Positions 8,414 to 17,320 are shown, numbered from the stretch's first letter. The stretch is DNA of 64,000 bases from Thalassospira sp. HJ (GCF_000948415.1 NZ_JYII01000012.1:496001-560000), one strand, 5' to 3'. Notes: a model not told the origin generated them from the letters alone. Numbers and translations: made by a program.

Positions 8414-9268
8414 ATGCGAAACCTTGATGTGGCGGTGTTGCGCGCCTTTGTGACTGTGGCAGAAACTGGCAGCATGACCGGTGCAGCCGAGATGCTTAAC
8501 CTGACGCAAGGGGCGATAAGCCAGCAGATCAAACGGCTGGAAACCCAGTTTGAGCGCGCGCTTTTTGAACGCACGCGCAAAGGTTTGCACCTGACGCAGG
8601 ACGGGGAGAAGTTGTTGCGCAAGGCGCAGCGGATGTTGGTGCTCAATGACGAGATCTGGCAGGAAATGCGTGATGATGGCTATGTCGGCAAGCTGACCGT
8701 CGGCATCCCCTATGACCTTGTTGGCAGCTTCATGCGCACACCGCTTCGCAAGTTTTGCGATCAGTATCCGGGGGTCGAGCTTTCGCTGCGCTGTCACAGT
8801 TCGCCGGAACTGAAGACATTCGTGCAAAATGGTGAAGTCGACATTGCCCTGATCGAGGAGCCGGTTGGTCAGATCACGGGCGATTGCCTGCTGGTGGCGC
8901 CACTTGTCTGGGTCGGTGCGAAGTCGGGCAAGGCGCAGACAAAACGCCCGCTTCCGGTGTCACTGGTCAGTCGGGAATGCGCGTTTCGGCCCGCCGTGAT
9001 CGATGGCCTTGATAGGGCCGGGATTGCCTGGCGCAGCGTGTTTGAAAGCGGCAATATCGAAGCAACCGCGGCAACTGTGCGATCAGATTTGTCAGTCACG
9101 GCGTTTCTGGTCGGCACCATTCCCGACGGGCTTGAAGCATTGCGGGGCGGGGATGAATTACCGGAACTTCCAAAATATGCAATCAGCCTGATGGAAAAGA
9201 CCGGGGCGCATAATGAAGTGCGCGATGTCTTTGCCGGGATGGTGCGCAGCCACTTTCATCAATTGTAA
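8414..9268 (+). CDS. LysR-family transcriptional regulator
   Basis: 284 residues from the ATG at 8414, preceded by CAGGGA. A GTG at 8396 would lie directly against the operator palindrome and is less likely. The N-terminal winged helix (LRAFVTVAETGSMTGAAEMLNLTQGAISQQIKRLE) is typical. The C-terminal part is a periplasmic-binding-protein-like effector domain (LTVGIPYDLVGSF..). It is divergent from the LysE exporter and probably controls it in response to the exported compound or a relative. A strong bidirectional terminator follows. Confidence 0.9.
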   Translation: MRNLDVAVLRAFVTVAETGSMTGAAEMLNLTQGAISQQIKRLETQFERALFERTRKGLHLTQDGEKLLRKAQRMLVLNDEIWQEMRDDGYVGKLTVGIPYDLVGSFMRTPLRKFCDQYPGVELSLRCHSSPELKTFVQNGEVDIALIEEPVGQITGDCLLVAPLVWVGAKSGKAQTKRPLPVSLVSRECAFRPAVIDGLDRAGIAWRSVFESGNIEATAATVRSDLSVTAFLVGTIPDGLEALRGGDELPELPKYAISLMEKTGAHNEVRDVFAGMVRSHFHQL

Positions 9269-9282
9269 ACAGGCAAAAGAAA

Positions 9283-9309
9283 GCACCGACCAGCGATGCT
9301 GGTCGGTGC
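9283..9309. terminator. Bidirectional intrinsic terminator
   Basis: Perfect 12-bp stem with loop GAT between two convergent genes. Read on the - strand it is followed by TTTCTTTT. Confidence 0.85.
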
Positions 9310-9334
9310 GGAATTTGTGCGACGGATCGAAAGA

Positions 9335-9799
9335 TCAGGCGACTTCGAAAATGCCATCAATCTCGACAGCAACACCCAGCGGTAGGGCGGCAACGCCAAC
9401 GGCCGAGCGGGCATGTTTGCCGGCATCGCCAAAGATTTCGACCATGGTGTCAGACGCACCATTGACGACTTTGGGCTGATCAGTGAAGTCCGGGGCGGAA
9501 TTGACAAATGCGTTCAGTTTGACAACGCGGGTGACCTTGTCGAGATCGCCGATGGCTGCCTTGAGCTGTGCAACGAGGTTGAGCGCGCAAAGACGGGCGG
9601 CCTTCTGACCGGTTTCGACATCATAGTCCGCGCCGAGCTTGCCAACGAATTTCAGCTCGCCATTTTCCATGGTGATCTGACCGGAGATATGAACCAGATT
9701 GCCGGAGACAACATAGGGTACATAGTTCGCCACCGGGGCGGTCGCGGTCGGAAGCGTGATGCCGAGATCGGCAAGATGGGCGTCGATTTTACCAGCCAT
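9335..9799 (-). CDS. RidA (YjgF/YER057c/UK114) family protein
   Basis: 154 residues from the ATG at 9799, longer than the 130-residue classical RidA and matching the YjgH/TdcF-like subgroup that starts MAGKIDAHLADLGITLP. The conserved Arg lies in HARSAVGVAALPLGVAVEID, which contacts the imine substrate in RidA. Family members hydrolyse reactive enamines and imines such as 2-aminoacrylate, protecting PLP enzymes. An upstream extension of the frame to 9916 lacks a ribosome site. It is convergent with the LysR gene. Confidence 0.88.
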   Translation of the reverse strand: MAGKIDAHLADLGITLPTATAPVANYVPYVVSGNLVHISGQITMENGELKFVGKLGADYDVETGQKAARLCALNLVAQLKAAIGDLDKVTRVVKLNAFVNSAPDFTDQPKVVNGASDTMVEIFGDAGKHARSAVGVAALPLGVAVEIDGIFEVA

Positions 9800-10069
9800 G
9801 ATGATCCATCCTTTTGCTTGGCAGATGTTCAAATTTGTCCCCAACTTATCGGGGTTGGCGGGTAAACAAAACAGTTTCTTTGTATCGCTGCAATCGCCTG
9901 ATCTGTGGGCAGGCAAGGGGCTTTGCTGTCTTCAAGAACAGTTGAGAAAAATCGAATTGCCATAAGGGGAAAGCCCCGCAACAATAGGTTGTTCGCAGCA
10001 CGTTCAAGGACGCGCTGCTTTGTTTTTTGTGGATTTGATGAGGCGACAGCCGGGTGAAGGACAGATCAG

Positions 10070-10963
10070 ATGGCATTCAAGGACCGGTTGGAAAATGTGC
10101 ATGGTGGCTGGATAGCCCTGTTGGGGGTTGTGATCCTGTCGCCCGATGCGCTTTTGCTGCGTCTGATCGAGGCCGATGATTTTACGACCGCGTTCTGGCG
10201 GCTGGGCTTTTTGACCGTCGCCCTGTTGCTGGTCGCACTTTGGCACGGGGCCAAGCGCGGTGAGGGCGTTTGGCAGTCAATTGTTCCCGGCCGGTTTGAA
10301 ATGCTGACCGGGCTGTTTTACGGCGGGACCTGCACGCTTTTCATGTTTTCGGTGCGCAATACCGATGCGGCAAATACCCTGATCATTATTGCCGCAACCC
10401 CGCTTCTGGCCGGGTTAATCGGCGTGTTTATCTTTAAGCGCGGCCAACCGATCCGCACCTGGGTGGCATCGGTTGTGGTGTTTGTAGCACTTCTGGGCCT
10501 GTTCAGTGCCGGGTTTGGTGGCAAGAATGCGCTGGGTGATATGTTGGCCCTTGGGGCTGCGATCTGTATGGCGGGCTATTTCAATGTGCTGGGTGCCAAG
10601 CCGGAAGTTGACGCGATCAAGGGCATGTTGTTTGGTGCGTTTATTGTGACACTTGTCCTGCTGCCAGGTTCCGCGCCGTTCTCGCCAGTTGGTGCGGACT
10701 GGGTGTGGATGCTGCTGCTTGGCTTCTGGGTGTTGCCGGTGTCGTTCCTTTTGATTGCGCATGCATCGCGCAAAATTCCGGCGGCGGAAGTCAGCCTGAT
10801 CATGCTCAATGAAGCGATCTTTGGGTCGTTTCTGGTCTGGGTGTTTGTCAATGAAGTGCCCGACGAAATGACATTGATCAGCGGGACGGTGGTGATCACG
10901 ACCCTTGTCATTCACAGCCTTTTGGGGCTGCGGGCAAGCAAGCGGGCACGCGCGGCCGCCTGA
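10070..10963 (+). CDS. EamA/DMT-family transporter
   Basis: 297 residues with about ten transmembrane helices in two EamA repeats (roughly 15-150 and 155-290). The first repeat contains AFWRLGFLTVALLLVALWHG and the second starts GDMLALGAAICMAGYFNVLG. Family members export small metabolites or drugs, and the substrate cannot be inferred. No partner gene is linked. The next gene, 94 bases downstream on the same strand, encodes a lipid A-modifying enzyme. Confidence 0.85.
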   Translation: MAFKDRLENVHGGWIALLGVVILSPDALLLRLIEADDFTTAFWRLGFLTVALLLVALWHGAKRGEGVWQSIVPGRFEMLTGLFYGGTCTLFMFSVRNTDAANTLIIIAATPLLAGLIGVFIFKRGQPIRTWVASVVVFVALLGLFSAGFGGKNALGDMLALGAAICMAGYFNVLGAKPEVDAIKGMLFGAFIVTLVLLPGSAPFSPVGADWVWMLLLGFWVLPVSFLLIAHASRKIPAAEVSLIMLNEAIFGSFLVWVFVNEVPDEMTLISGTVVITTLVIHSLLGLRASKRARAAA

Positions 10964-11057
10964 CGGGCGGGCTTATACATATTCCGAATGATTTCAGTTT
11001 GCTGTCAGGTTCGTGCGGTATGCGTGGGGCATGGTTCATTGCCCCAAGGATACCCGG

Positions 11058-12752
11058 ATGCCGCGACATCGTTCGTTTTTACGCCTTTCACCGATTGATT
11101 ATCGATATTGTTTGCTGGCGCTGGCGGTTTATTTCACGCTGGTTCTGAACTGGAAGGTGCTGGGGCATTTTTACAGCATTCTGGCGGGGCTTGGCGATTA
11201 TGATACCGGCTTTGCCATAAGCGCGCCGGTGGTTCTGATCTGTGCGTCGCTGCTGGTGTTTACGCCGTTTTCCTGGCGGTATCTGTTTAAGCCGTTCTTT
11301 GTTTTCCTGATCCTGACCGGGGCGCTTGCGCACTATGCGATGTTGAAATACGGCATCGTGTTTGATCGCGGCATGATCGAAAACGTGGTCGAGACCAATC
11401 AGGGCGAGGCGCTTTCCTATTTCAATCTGCAGGCAGCTTTGTGGTTTGCGGTGACCGGGATTTTGCCCGCCGTACTCCTGATCCTTGTGCCGCTCAAGTT
11501 CCCGAAAACCGTTTTGCGCGGGGTTGGGCAGCGGGTGGTTTTGATGTTGGTGCCGTTGCTCGTCCTTGGCGGGATCGGGGGGCTTTATTTCAAGGATTAC
11601 GCATCGGTCGGGCGCAACAACAAGGTGCTGGGCAAGGAGATCGTGCCGTCCAACTACATTACCGGTACGATCCAGCTTGTGAAGCGGCGCTATCTTTATG
11701 CCGATATGCCGTTTCGCGCCATCGGGCAGGATGCCCGCAAGGTGGTTCTGGAAGACCGGGAAAAGCCGACATTGATGTTTCTGATCATCGGCGAAACCGC
11801 GCGCGCGCAAAGTGTTGCCGCCAATGGCTATGACCGCCCGACATCGCCTTTTACCAGCCAGATTGACGGCATGTTGGCGTTTCAGGATGTGTCATCGTGC
11901 GGTACGGCAACGGCGGTTTCGGTGCCCTGCATGTTTTCGCCGATGGATCATGCCGGTTATGACGGCGAGGTCGCGCGCCATAGCGAAAGCCTGATGGATG
12001 TGCTGGGGCATGCGGGGGTTGATGTGCTGTGGAAGGAAAATGACGAGGGCTGCAAAGGGGTGTGTGACCGAGTGTCGCAGATCGAGATCTCGCCTGATGA
12101 CTTCCCCGACGATTGCGTTTTGGGAACGTGTTTTGATGCGGTGATGCTCCGCGATCTTGACGGGCAAGTCGCATCCGACAAACCGCATGACCAGTTGATT
12201 GCCTTTCATTTGATGGGCAGTCACGGGCCGACCTATTACAAGCGCTATCCCGATGAACACCGGGCGTTTGCCCCCGATTGCCCGCGCAGTGATATTGAAA
12301 ATTGCAACGCTGAAGAGCTGATCAATACCTATGACAATACGATCCGCTATACCGACTATGTCGTGGCCCAACTGACCGAAAAGCTTAAATCCTACGAAGC
12401 CGATTACAATGTGGTGCTGCTGTATGTTTCAGACCATGGAGAGTCATTGGGCGAGGGGGGATTGTATCTGCATGGCGCGCCCTACGTTCTCGCACCGTCG
12501 GAACAGACCAAGGTGCCGATGATGATCTGGATGTCGGATGGCTATGCCAAGGACAACCGGATTGAGACCGGTTGCCTTTCGGAGTTGGCGCAGGCAGGGC
12601 ATTTTTCACACGACAATCTGTTTTCCACCGTGCTGGGCGCCATGCATGTATCGACCGGGCTTTATCGGTCGGGGACAGACATCTTTGCGGCGTGTCGCGG
12701 GCCTGTGATGCAGGCAGCGCTTGAGCAGTCAGCAGATCTCGCTCGGAATTGA
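11058..12752 (+). CDS. eptA: Lipid A phosphoethanolamine transferase (EptA/MCR type)
   Basis: 564 residues from the ATG at 11058, which has AAGGA 7 bases upstream; the longer frame to 11013 is less likely. The N-terminal part has five transmembrane helices. The periplasmic alkaline-phosphatase-like domain has the phosphoenzyme Thr near 247 in IIGETARAQS, followed by NGYDRPTSPF. Zinc-site motifs are KENDEGCKGVCDRV, LMGSHGPTYYKRYP and VSDHGESLGEGG..LHGAPY. It moves phosphoethanolamine from phosphatidylethanolamine to lipid A and lowers the surface charge. A TetR regulator follows 63 bases downstream with its own operator. Confidence 0.92.
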   Translation: MPRHRSFLRLSPIDYRYCLLALAVYFTLVLNWKVLGHFYSILAGLGDYDTGFAISAPVVLICASLLVFTPFSWRYLFKPFFVFLILTGALAHYAMLKYGIVFDRGMIENVVETNQGEALSYFNLQAALWFAVTGILPAVLLILVPLKFPKTVLRGVGQRVVLMLVPLLVLGGIGGLYFKDYASVGRNNKVLGKEIVPSNYITGTIQLVKRRYLYADMPFRAIGQDARKVVLEDREKPTLMFLIIGETARAQSVAANGYDRPTSPFTSQIDGMLAFQDVSSCGTATAVSVPCMFSPMDHAGYDGEVARHSESLMDVLGHAGVDVLWKENDEGCKGVCDRVSQIEISPDDFPDDCVLGTCFDAVMLRDLDGQVASDKPHDQLIAFHLMGSHGPTYYKRYPDEHRAFAPDCPRSDIENCNAEELINTYDNTIRYTDYVVAQLTEKLKSYEADYNVVLLYVSDHGESLGEGGLYLHGAPYVLAPSEQTKVPMMIWMSDGYAKDNRIETGCLSELAQAGHFSHDNLFSTVLGAMHVSTGLYRSGTDIFAACRGPVMQAALEQSADLARN

Positions 12753-12775
12753 CTCATCCTGTCTTCTGATTTAAA

Positions 12776-12800
12776 TGAGTATACTCAGTGAGTGTGCTCA
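12776..12800. promoter_or_regulatory. Tandem TetR-type operator
   Basis: Two copies of TGAGTRTRCTCA: a perfect 12-bp palindrome at 12776-12787 (TGAGTATACTCA) and a near-copy at 12789-12800 (TGAGTGTGCTCA). They are separated by one base, centre to centre 13 bp. They end 15 bases before the regulator start, as expected for autoregulation by cooperative dimers. Confidence 0.7.
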
Positions 12801-12815
12801 TATCAGGGGATGTTG

Positions 12816-13436
12816 ATGAATAGTCGGACTGCGCAACGCGAAGAAACCCGCCAGAAAATCCTTGCCGCCGCGCGGGAATGCTTTTGCAGTGGGACCTTTG
12901 ATGCCGTGCCAACGCGAGAGATCGCCAAAAAGGCCGGGGTTGCGGAAGGCACGATCTTCAATCACTTCCCGACCAAGGAAGAATTGCTGATTTGCTGTGT
13001 TGGCGAGCAGATGGCAGAGGCGATTGAAAAGGGGCTTTATACGATGGATCCGGAATGGTCCTTTGTCGATAAAGTCATGCATGTCGCGTCATATCGCTTT
13101 ACGCAGGTCGGGCTTAATCCCGGTTTGTGGCAGGTGATCATGCAGCAGATTGTCTTTTCGCCCAGAAAGGGGGCCGTGCACTCCGTCATGGAAAGCAGCG
13201 GGCTGATTGCTGCTGTTCAGGCCCTGATTGAAGAGGCGCAGCTTTCGGGGGAGCTGAACCCGGATTTGCCGCCTTATTTGATTCAGAAGACCCTGATCGC
13301 GCTGTTTCTGTTCACCATTCACGAGCATTTCAGCACGCAGAATTTTGATTGCGAGGACATGTGCGCAACCTTGCGCGAGCTGCTTGAAATTCAGGTGAAA
13401 GGCCTTTGGGTGTCCGGGGGCAAAGAGGCGGCCTAG
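12816..13436 (+). CDS. TetR/AcrR-family regulator
   Basis: 206 residues from the ATG at 12816, preceded by AGGGGA with five bases between. In-frame GTG and ATG codons at 12792 and 12810 lie inside or against the operator. The N-terminal helix-turn-helix is typical: TRQKILAAARECF, then PTREIAKKAGVAEGTIFNHFPTKEELL. The C-terminal ligand domain is not specific. The paired palindromes just upstream suggest autorepression. Neighbouring eptA is a possible but unproven second target, since it reads toward this gene. Confidence 0.9.
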   Translation: MNSRTAQREETRQKILAAARECFCSGTFDAVPTREIAKKAGVAEGTIFNHFPTKEELLICCVGEQMAEAIEKGLYTMDPEWSFVDKVMHVASYRFTQVGLNPGLWQVIMQQIVFSPRKGAVHSVMESSGLIAAVQALIEEAQLSGELNPDLPPYLIQKTLIALFLFTIHEHFSTQNFDCEDMCATLRELLEIQVKGLWVSGGKEAA

Positions 13437-13453
13437 TCCAAAGCAGAACGGGC

Positions 13454-13876
13454 CTATTCGCCGATCAGATGCAGGGTGACCTTGCGCGTATGGGGCGCAC
13501 GGCGGTGTTCAAACAGATATACGCCCTGCCAGGTGCCAAGAACGGCGCGGCTGTTGGAGACCGGGATGGTCAGGGACACATCGGTCAGGGCCGATTTGAT
13601 GTGGGCGGGCATATCGTCCGGGCCTTCGCAGGTATGGCGATAGAGGCTGGGATTTTCCTGCACCAGCTGGCCAAAGAAGGTTTCAAGATCAAGCCGGACA
13701 TCGGGATCGGCGTTTTCCTGAATGGTCAGGCTGGCCGAGGTATGGCGGACAAAGATCGTCAGTTGCCCGCGTGCAAGACCGGTACTGGCCACCCATGACT
13801 GGATCGGTTCGGTGACCTCATAAAGTCCCTGACCGCTGGTGGTGAGTTCAAGGGTGATCTGATCTTGCGAAAGCAT
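13454..13876 (-). CDS. YjbQ family protein (UPF0047)
   Basis: 140 residues, the full family length. Conserved blocks are FVRHTSASLTIQENADPDVRLDLETF, then HTCEGPDDMPAHIKSALTDVSLTIPV and LGTWQGVYLFEHR. The three conserved histidines probably bind metal. YjbQ of E. coli can replace ThiE weakly as a thiamine phosphate synthase, but the normal function is unsettled. It is convergent with the TetR gene at 18 bases distance and lies downstream of the dioxygenase-type gene on the same strand. Confidence 0.9.
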   Translation of the reverse strand: MLSQDQITLELTTSGQGLYEVTEPIQSWVASTGLARGQLTIFVRHTSASLTIQENADPDVRLDLETFFGQLVQENPSLYRHTCEGPDDMPAHIKSALTDVSLTIPVSNSRAVLGTWQGVYLFEHRRAPHTRKVTLHLIGE

Positions 13877-13922
13877 GATATCCGTCCGGCTTGGGGCCGG
13901 ACGGGATCAAGAGATTGTTCCA

Positions 13923-14750
13923 TCAGGCCGCAGTTTTGAGCTCATCCTGATCGTAGAAGCGAAGGGCTGTCATGGCAAGGTTGCCGAACTCGTAGCTGTT
14001 ATGCAGGACTTTGGCGGCAAAGCCTTCAGGGGCGGCACCCAGCGCGACATAAAGCGGCATCAGATGGTCGTCCTCCGGATGGGCCATTTTGGCACCCGGG
14101 GCGGTGTCGCGATAATCAAGCAGGGCATCGATATCGCCGGCTTCGATTTTGTCCAGCATCCAGTCGGTGAAGTCGGTCGCCCAGGTCTGCGGCGGGCCTT
14201 CGTTGAAATCAAGCGCACGCAGATTATGGGTCATGGCACCACTGGCAAGGACCAGAATGCCTTTTTCGCCCAGTTTGCGCAGTTTCTTGCCCAGTTCATA
14301 ATGGTCGCGCGCATTGCCGCGTCCCAGCATGGAAAGCTGAAATACCGGGATGTCGGCATTGGGGCGGGCAAGATACATCGGCATCCATGCACCGTGATCA
14401 AGGCCGCGCTTGGCATCGGTATCAATGCCGATTTCCTCGGCGATTTCACGCGCCAGTTCCGGTGCACCTTCGACGCCATATTGCAGATCGTAAAGCGGCT
14501 GCGGGAAGCCATAGAAATCGTGGATGGTTTCCTGCTTGGCGGCGGTCGAGATCGTCGGGCTTGCTGCCTGCCAGTGGGCGGAAATCATCAGAATGGCGCG
14601 CACGCCATCGGTCATTTTCGAGAGTTCATCGACAAAGAAGTGGAAGGCCGGCGTGCTTTGACGCGCCACCACCATCGGGGACCCGTGGGAAATAAAGATC
14701 GGCGCAAGGCTTTTTGCGGTGCTGCCGGTAGTCGCGGATGTCTGGGGCAT
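13923..14750 (-). CDS. DODA-type extradiol dioxygenase (YgiD family)
   Basis: 275 residues of the LigB superfamily. His22 in IFISHGSPMVV and the histidine in LMISAHWQA are metal ligands, and DHGAWMPMYLA and MAHPEDDHLMPLYVALG supply others. E. coli YgiD opens the ring of L-DOPA in vitro. The natural substrate here is unknown and may be a plant- or alga-derived catechol. It is divergent from an AraC regulator at 15060 that might control it, but the pair could also be unrelated. Confidence 0.88.
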   Translation of the reverse strand: MPQTSATTGSTAKSLAPIFISHGSPMVVARQSTPAFHFFVDELSKMTDGVRAILMISAHWQAASPTISTAAKQETIHDFYGFPQPLYDLQYGVEGAPELAREIAEEIGIDTDAKRGLDHGAWMPMYLARPNADIPVFQLSMLGRGNARDHYELGKKLRKLGEKGILVLASGAMTHNLRALDFNEGPPQTWATDFTDWMLDKIEAGDIDALLDYRDTAPGAKMAHPEDDHLMPLYVALGAAPEGFAAKVLHNSYEFGNLAMTALRFYDQDELKTAA

Positions 14751-15059
14751 GGGTAAACCTCATCGGATTGCTAAATCACTTGATGAGAATATGCGCTTCC
14801 GATCCGATATTGGCCAGTCGCGTTTTGGCAACAGTCTGTTGCCATTTGCTGTTTTTGTTCTCTGTATGGAAACATTTTAGCAGGAAACAAGGAGCGAAAC
14901 ATTCGGCAATGACGACAGCAGCTTTGAGCCAATTCTCGATTGGTTCTTATCTGAGCATGTCTCTTACATCATGGTGTTCGAATGTTAAGGTCCTTGAAAA
15001 CCAACGAAAACAGGCGCACTCTGGCTACATAGTTATTTTCTGAATTTGCCTGTCAAGGT
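14751..15059. other. Divergent intergenic region
   Basis: 309 bases between the dioxygenase and AraC genes, AT-richer than the genes on either side. It presumably holds both promoters. No clear repeat, RNA or coding signal was seen. Confidence 0.4.
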
Positions 15060-16115
15060 ATGACGCAACAAACAGAACCCAAAAGCGCCGCGCTTGAGCG
15101 ATCGCGTTTTTCATTGCGTGATTTGCTCAGCGCAACACAGTTCGAGATCTGGAAAGAAAGCATCAACTGCATCTATAGCGTTGATGCGGACCGTCGCACG
15201 CGTGCCGATGGCTTTGTTGCCGATCTTGATTCCTGGCGCCATCGCGACCTGATGATGGTCGAGGCGCAAAGCTGCTCACAAAGCTTCTCGCGCACCTCGC
15301 AGATGATCGCAGCAGACGGCATGGATCACTATAATGTCCAGCTTTACACCGATGGCGGGGTGAAATCCGATATCGGTATTGGAGGGGATGTCCTTAAGCC
15401 CGGCGGGTTGCTGCTGCTTGATCTTTCGCAGCGCACCGAAGCCCAGGCCAGCGAACAGTTCAATTCCGTTCATCTGTTTTTGCCCCGGCGTCTGGTCGAG
15501 GATCATCTGAGCAATGCGGAAGACCACAATCTGCGTTTTCTTTCCGAGCGCGACCCGCTGGTCGGGATGTTGTTTAACCAGATCCTGTCGATGCATCGTT
15601 ATATTGATCAACTGGACGACGGTCAGATATCTGTCATCCAGCAAACCATCGTTATGATGTTGTCGACCTGCCTGAATGGTGCAACGGGCGAAACCAACGC
15701 GACCCAGGCAATGCGTCAGGACATCGAAAAGGGCGTGATGATCCGGCGGTTTTTCCGCGAGCGTCTTCTCTCGCCCGACCTGAATGCCGAAACGGCGGCC
15801 GATGACCTTGGCCTGTCGCGATCCAGCCTTTACCGCCTGTTCAAACAGCATGGCGGGGTGAACCAGTATCTGCGCGACATGCGGCTTCGCCACGCCCTTA
15901 AACTTCTGGGCGATCCGACGCAGCGCAGACGGTCTATTTATGACATCGCACTGGAATGCGGATATGAAACCGATGCCGGCTTTATCCGGGCCTTCCGCGC
16001 CAAATACGATGTCACGCCAGGCGATGTGCGTGCAGGTGTTACGCCGCACGCACGCCACCTTGATGAAGGGGCACTCGACAAGCGCTATGAGAACTGGCTG
16101 CATACGCTTGCCTAG
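15060..16115 (+). CDS. AraC-family regulator with AraC_binding_2-type sensor (FeaR-like)
   Basis: 351 residues. The N-terminal half resembles the ligand domain of FeaR-type regulators (TQFEIWKESINCIYSVD, then the arm SFSRTSQMIAADGMDHYNVQLYTDG). The C-terminal double helix-turn-helix (about 235-330) has TAADDLGLSRSSLYRLF and DIALECGYETDAGFIRAFRAKYDVTPG. FeaR-type proteins usually switch on aromatic amine degradation. A copper amine oxidase lies 29 kb away with its own AraC gene, so any link is speculative. The nearest candidate target is the divergent dioxygenase. Confidence 0.9.
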   Translation: MTQQTEPKSAALERSRFSLRDLLSATQFEIWKESINCIYSVDADRRTRADGFVADLDSWRHRDLMMVEAQSCSQSFSRTSQMIAADGMDHYNVQLYTDGGVKSDIGIGGDVLKPGGLLLLDLSQRTEAQASEQFNSVHLFLPRRLVEDHLSNAEDHNLRFLSERDPLVGMLFNQILSMHRYIDQLDDGQISVIQQTIVMMLSTCLNGATGETNATQAMRQDIEKGVMIRRFFRERLLSPDLNAETAADDLGLSRSSLYRLFKQHGGVNQYLRDMRLRHALKLLGDPTQRRRSIYDIALECGYETDAGFIRAFRAKYDVTPGDVRAGVTPHARHLDEGALDKRYENWLHTLA

Positions 16116-16550
16116 AGGCTCTGGTGCCTGATCGACGGAGCTTGCGATCAGGCGAGGGGGGGACGCGAGTATCTTGTCCCCTTCATCTATTTCGTTTTCC
16201 ATGCGCTTTGATGGACTTTGCGCACAGATCAAATCACGGCCTTGAACGGCACGACGACGTTTTGGTGAAACAGCCGCCCAGATCCGGCGTATCACGCGCG
16301 ATAATCACAACAGGAAGAGGGTGAGACTGGACAGACGTCGAACGTTCCGGCTGCAATGAAACGCCGACCTGTTGAAAGTCCGATTGAGTTGTTCCGGATG
16401 AATTCATCACATCCTCCGCATGACTGATCTACATGATCAGCGGTTTGTACCCATGCTTGAGAATAGCCGGGCCTGCGCGAAGGATTATGCTTGGCGTGCC
16501 GGATTATTGACCAGCTGTGCCAAAACACTGTTTTTGGGTGCGTTTTTCGA
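16116..16550. other. Intergenic region with a 9-bp-arm hairpin
   Basis: 435 bases. A hairpin (GCCTGATCG at 16126-16134, CGATCAGGC at 16145-16153) follows the AraC stop and may mark its 3' end, though no T run follows. Apart from that I see no gene. Short open frames here lack ribosome sites and family similarity. Confidence 0.45.
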
Positions 16551-17126
16551 TCAGGGAAAGGCCGCGATGACGTCAGTACTTTTGGTGAGCTGGCAATATT
16601 CCGAGGCCAGAACAGCTGCATAAAGATCAAACACGTCCTGGGCCACGAAGGTCCTGCCATTGGCATCGGTGACATCAATGGCTGTGGTGGCATCAAGCAC
16701 CAGCCAGTTTTCAAAACCAAGGCAGTGGGCCATGCGGATTGTGACATCCATCGAATTGTGGATGACGACTCCGGTAAAGATCAGGCGTTTGATCCCGCGA
16801 TCATGTAGGTGCTTTTCAAGTGTTGTGCCGACAAAGGCGCAGTTTTGTTGCTTGGCGATGACGGTTTCACCATCAATCGGCAGGGCTTCGTCCTTGAACG
16901 GTTGTCCCGGGCCGTCGACATAAAAGCTTGAAGCCGGGTTGGCTTCTTCGTGGCGGACATGGATCACCGGCAGGCTGGCCGCACGGAAGTCTGCCAGCAG
17001 CTTTGCAATCACATCGGCATAGCCCGGATTGTTTTTGCTGTTCCAGCGCGGGTTATCGATGGCCTTTTGCACATCAAGGACTATCAGGGCTGTATTTTGA
17101 ACAGAATGACTAAAGTTAAAATGCAT
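16551..17126 (-). CDS. Isochorismatase-like protein with Ser replacing the catalytic Cys
   Basis: 191 residues of the isochorismatase/cysteine hydrolase fold. Asp18 (IVLDVQKAI) and Lys92 (VIAKQQNCAF) of the triad are present. The nucleophile position reads TGVVIHNSMDVT, with Ser125 where active members have Cys (xxNCVxxT). A subgroup with Ser here exists and may be non-catalytic or act as a different hydrolase. The leader upstream of the start has a strong hairpin and a 13-base inverted copy of the neighbouring tRNA 3' end. The gene lies downstream of that tRNA on the same strand. Confidence 0.82.
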   Translation of the reverse strand: MHFNFSHSVQNTALIVLDVQKAIDNPRWNSKNNPGYADVIAKLLADFRAASLPVIHVRHEEANPASSFYVDGPGQPFKDEALPIDGETVIAKQQNCAFVGTTLEKHLHDRGIKRLIFTGVVIHNSMDVTIRMAHCLGFENWLVLDATTAIDVTDANGRTFVAQDVFDLYAAVLASEYCQLTKSTDVIAAFP

Positions 17127-17143
17127 CTTAGGCTTTAATAATT

Positions 17144-17172
17144 AGCCCGCTCTGACAAAGTCAGAGCGGGCT
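17144..17172. terminator. 13-bp perfect hairpin ahead of the isochorismatase-like gene
   Basis: Arms 17144-17156 and 17160-17172 are exact complements around AAA. On the - strand it is followed by AATTATTAAAG and then, after a few bases, the start codon at 17126. It could be a backup terminator for the tRNA transcript or an attenuator-like structure in the leader of the downstream gene. Confidence 0.65.
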
Positions 17173-17182
17173 ATGGTGTTTT

Positions 17183-17195
17183 CGCTACCGCCACC
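17183..17195 (+). repeat. Inverted 13-base copy of the tRNA 3' end
   Basis: CGCTACCGCCACC read on the + strand equals the 3' end of the tRNA (acceptor strand, G73, CCA and two more bases), which is read on the - strand at 17403-17390. A small hairpin (CCGAGAT, TT plus ATCTCGG, 17194-17209) adjoins it. It may be an attachment-site relic, or a leader segment able to pair with the tRNA end. Confidence 0.6.
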
Positions 17196-17320
17196 GAGAT
17201 TTATCTCGGAAGAGAAACTAGTTCTCAAATGATTAATCCATGCTGTTAAGCAAGTTGGAACGACCAATCATAACAGTGATAATAATGTCTACACTTTAAA
17301 ATTTCAAGAAGATTGACTTT

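Noticed and set aside
14738-15043. 101-codon open frame between the dioxygenase and AraC genes
   Set aside because: No ribosome site, no family similarity, and it overlaps both promoter regions.
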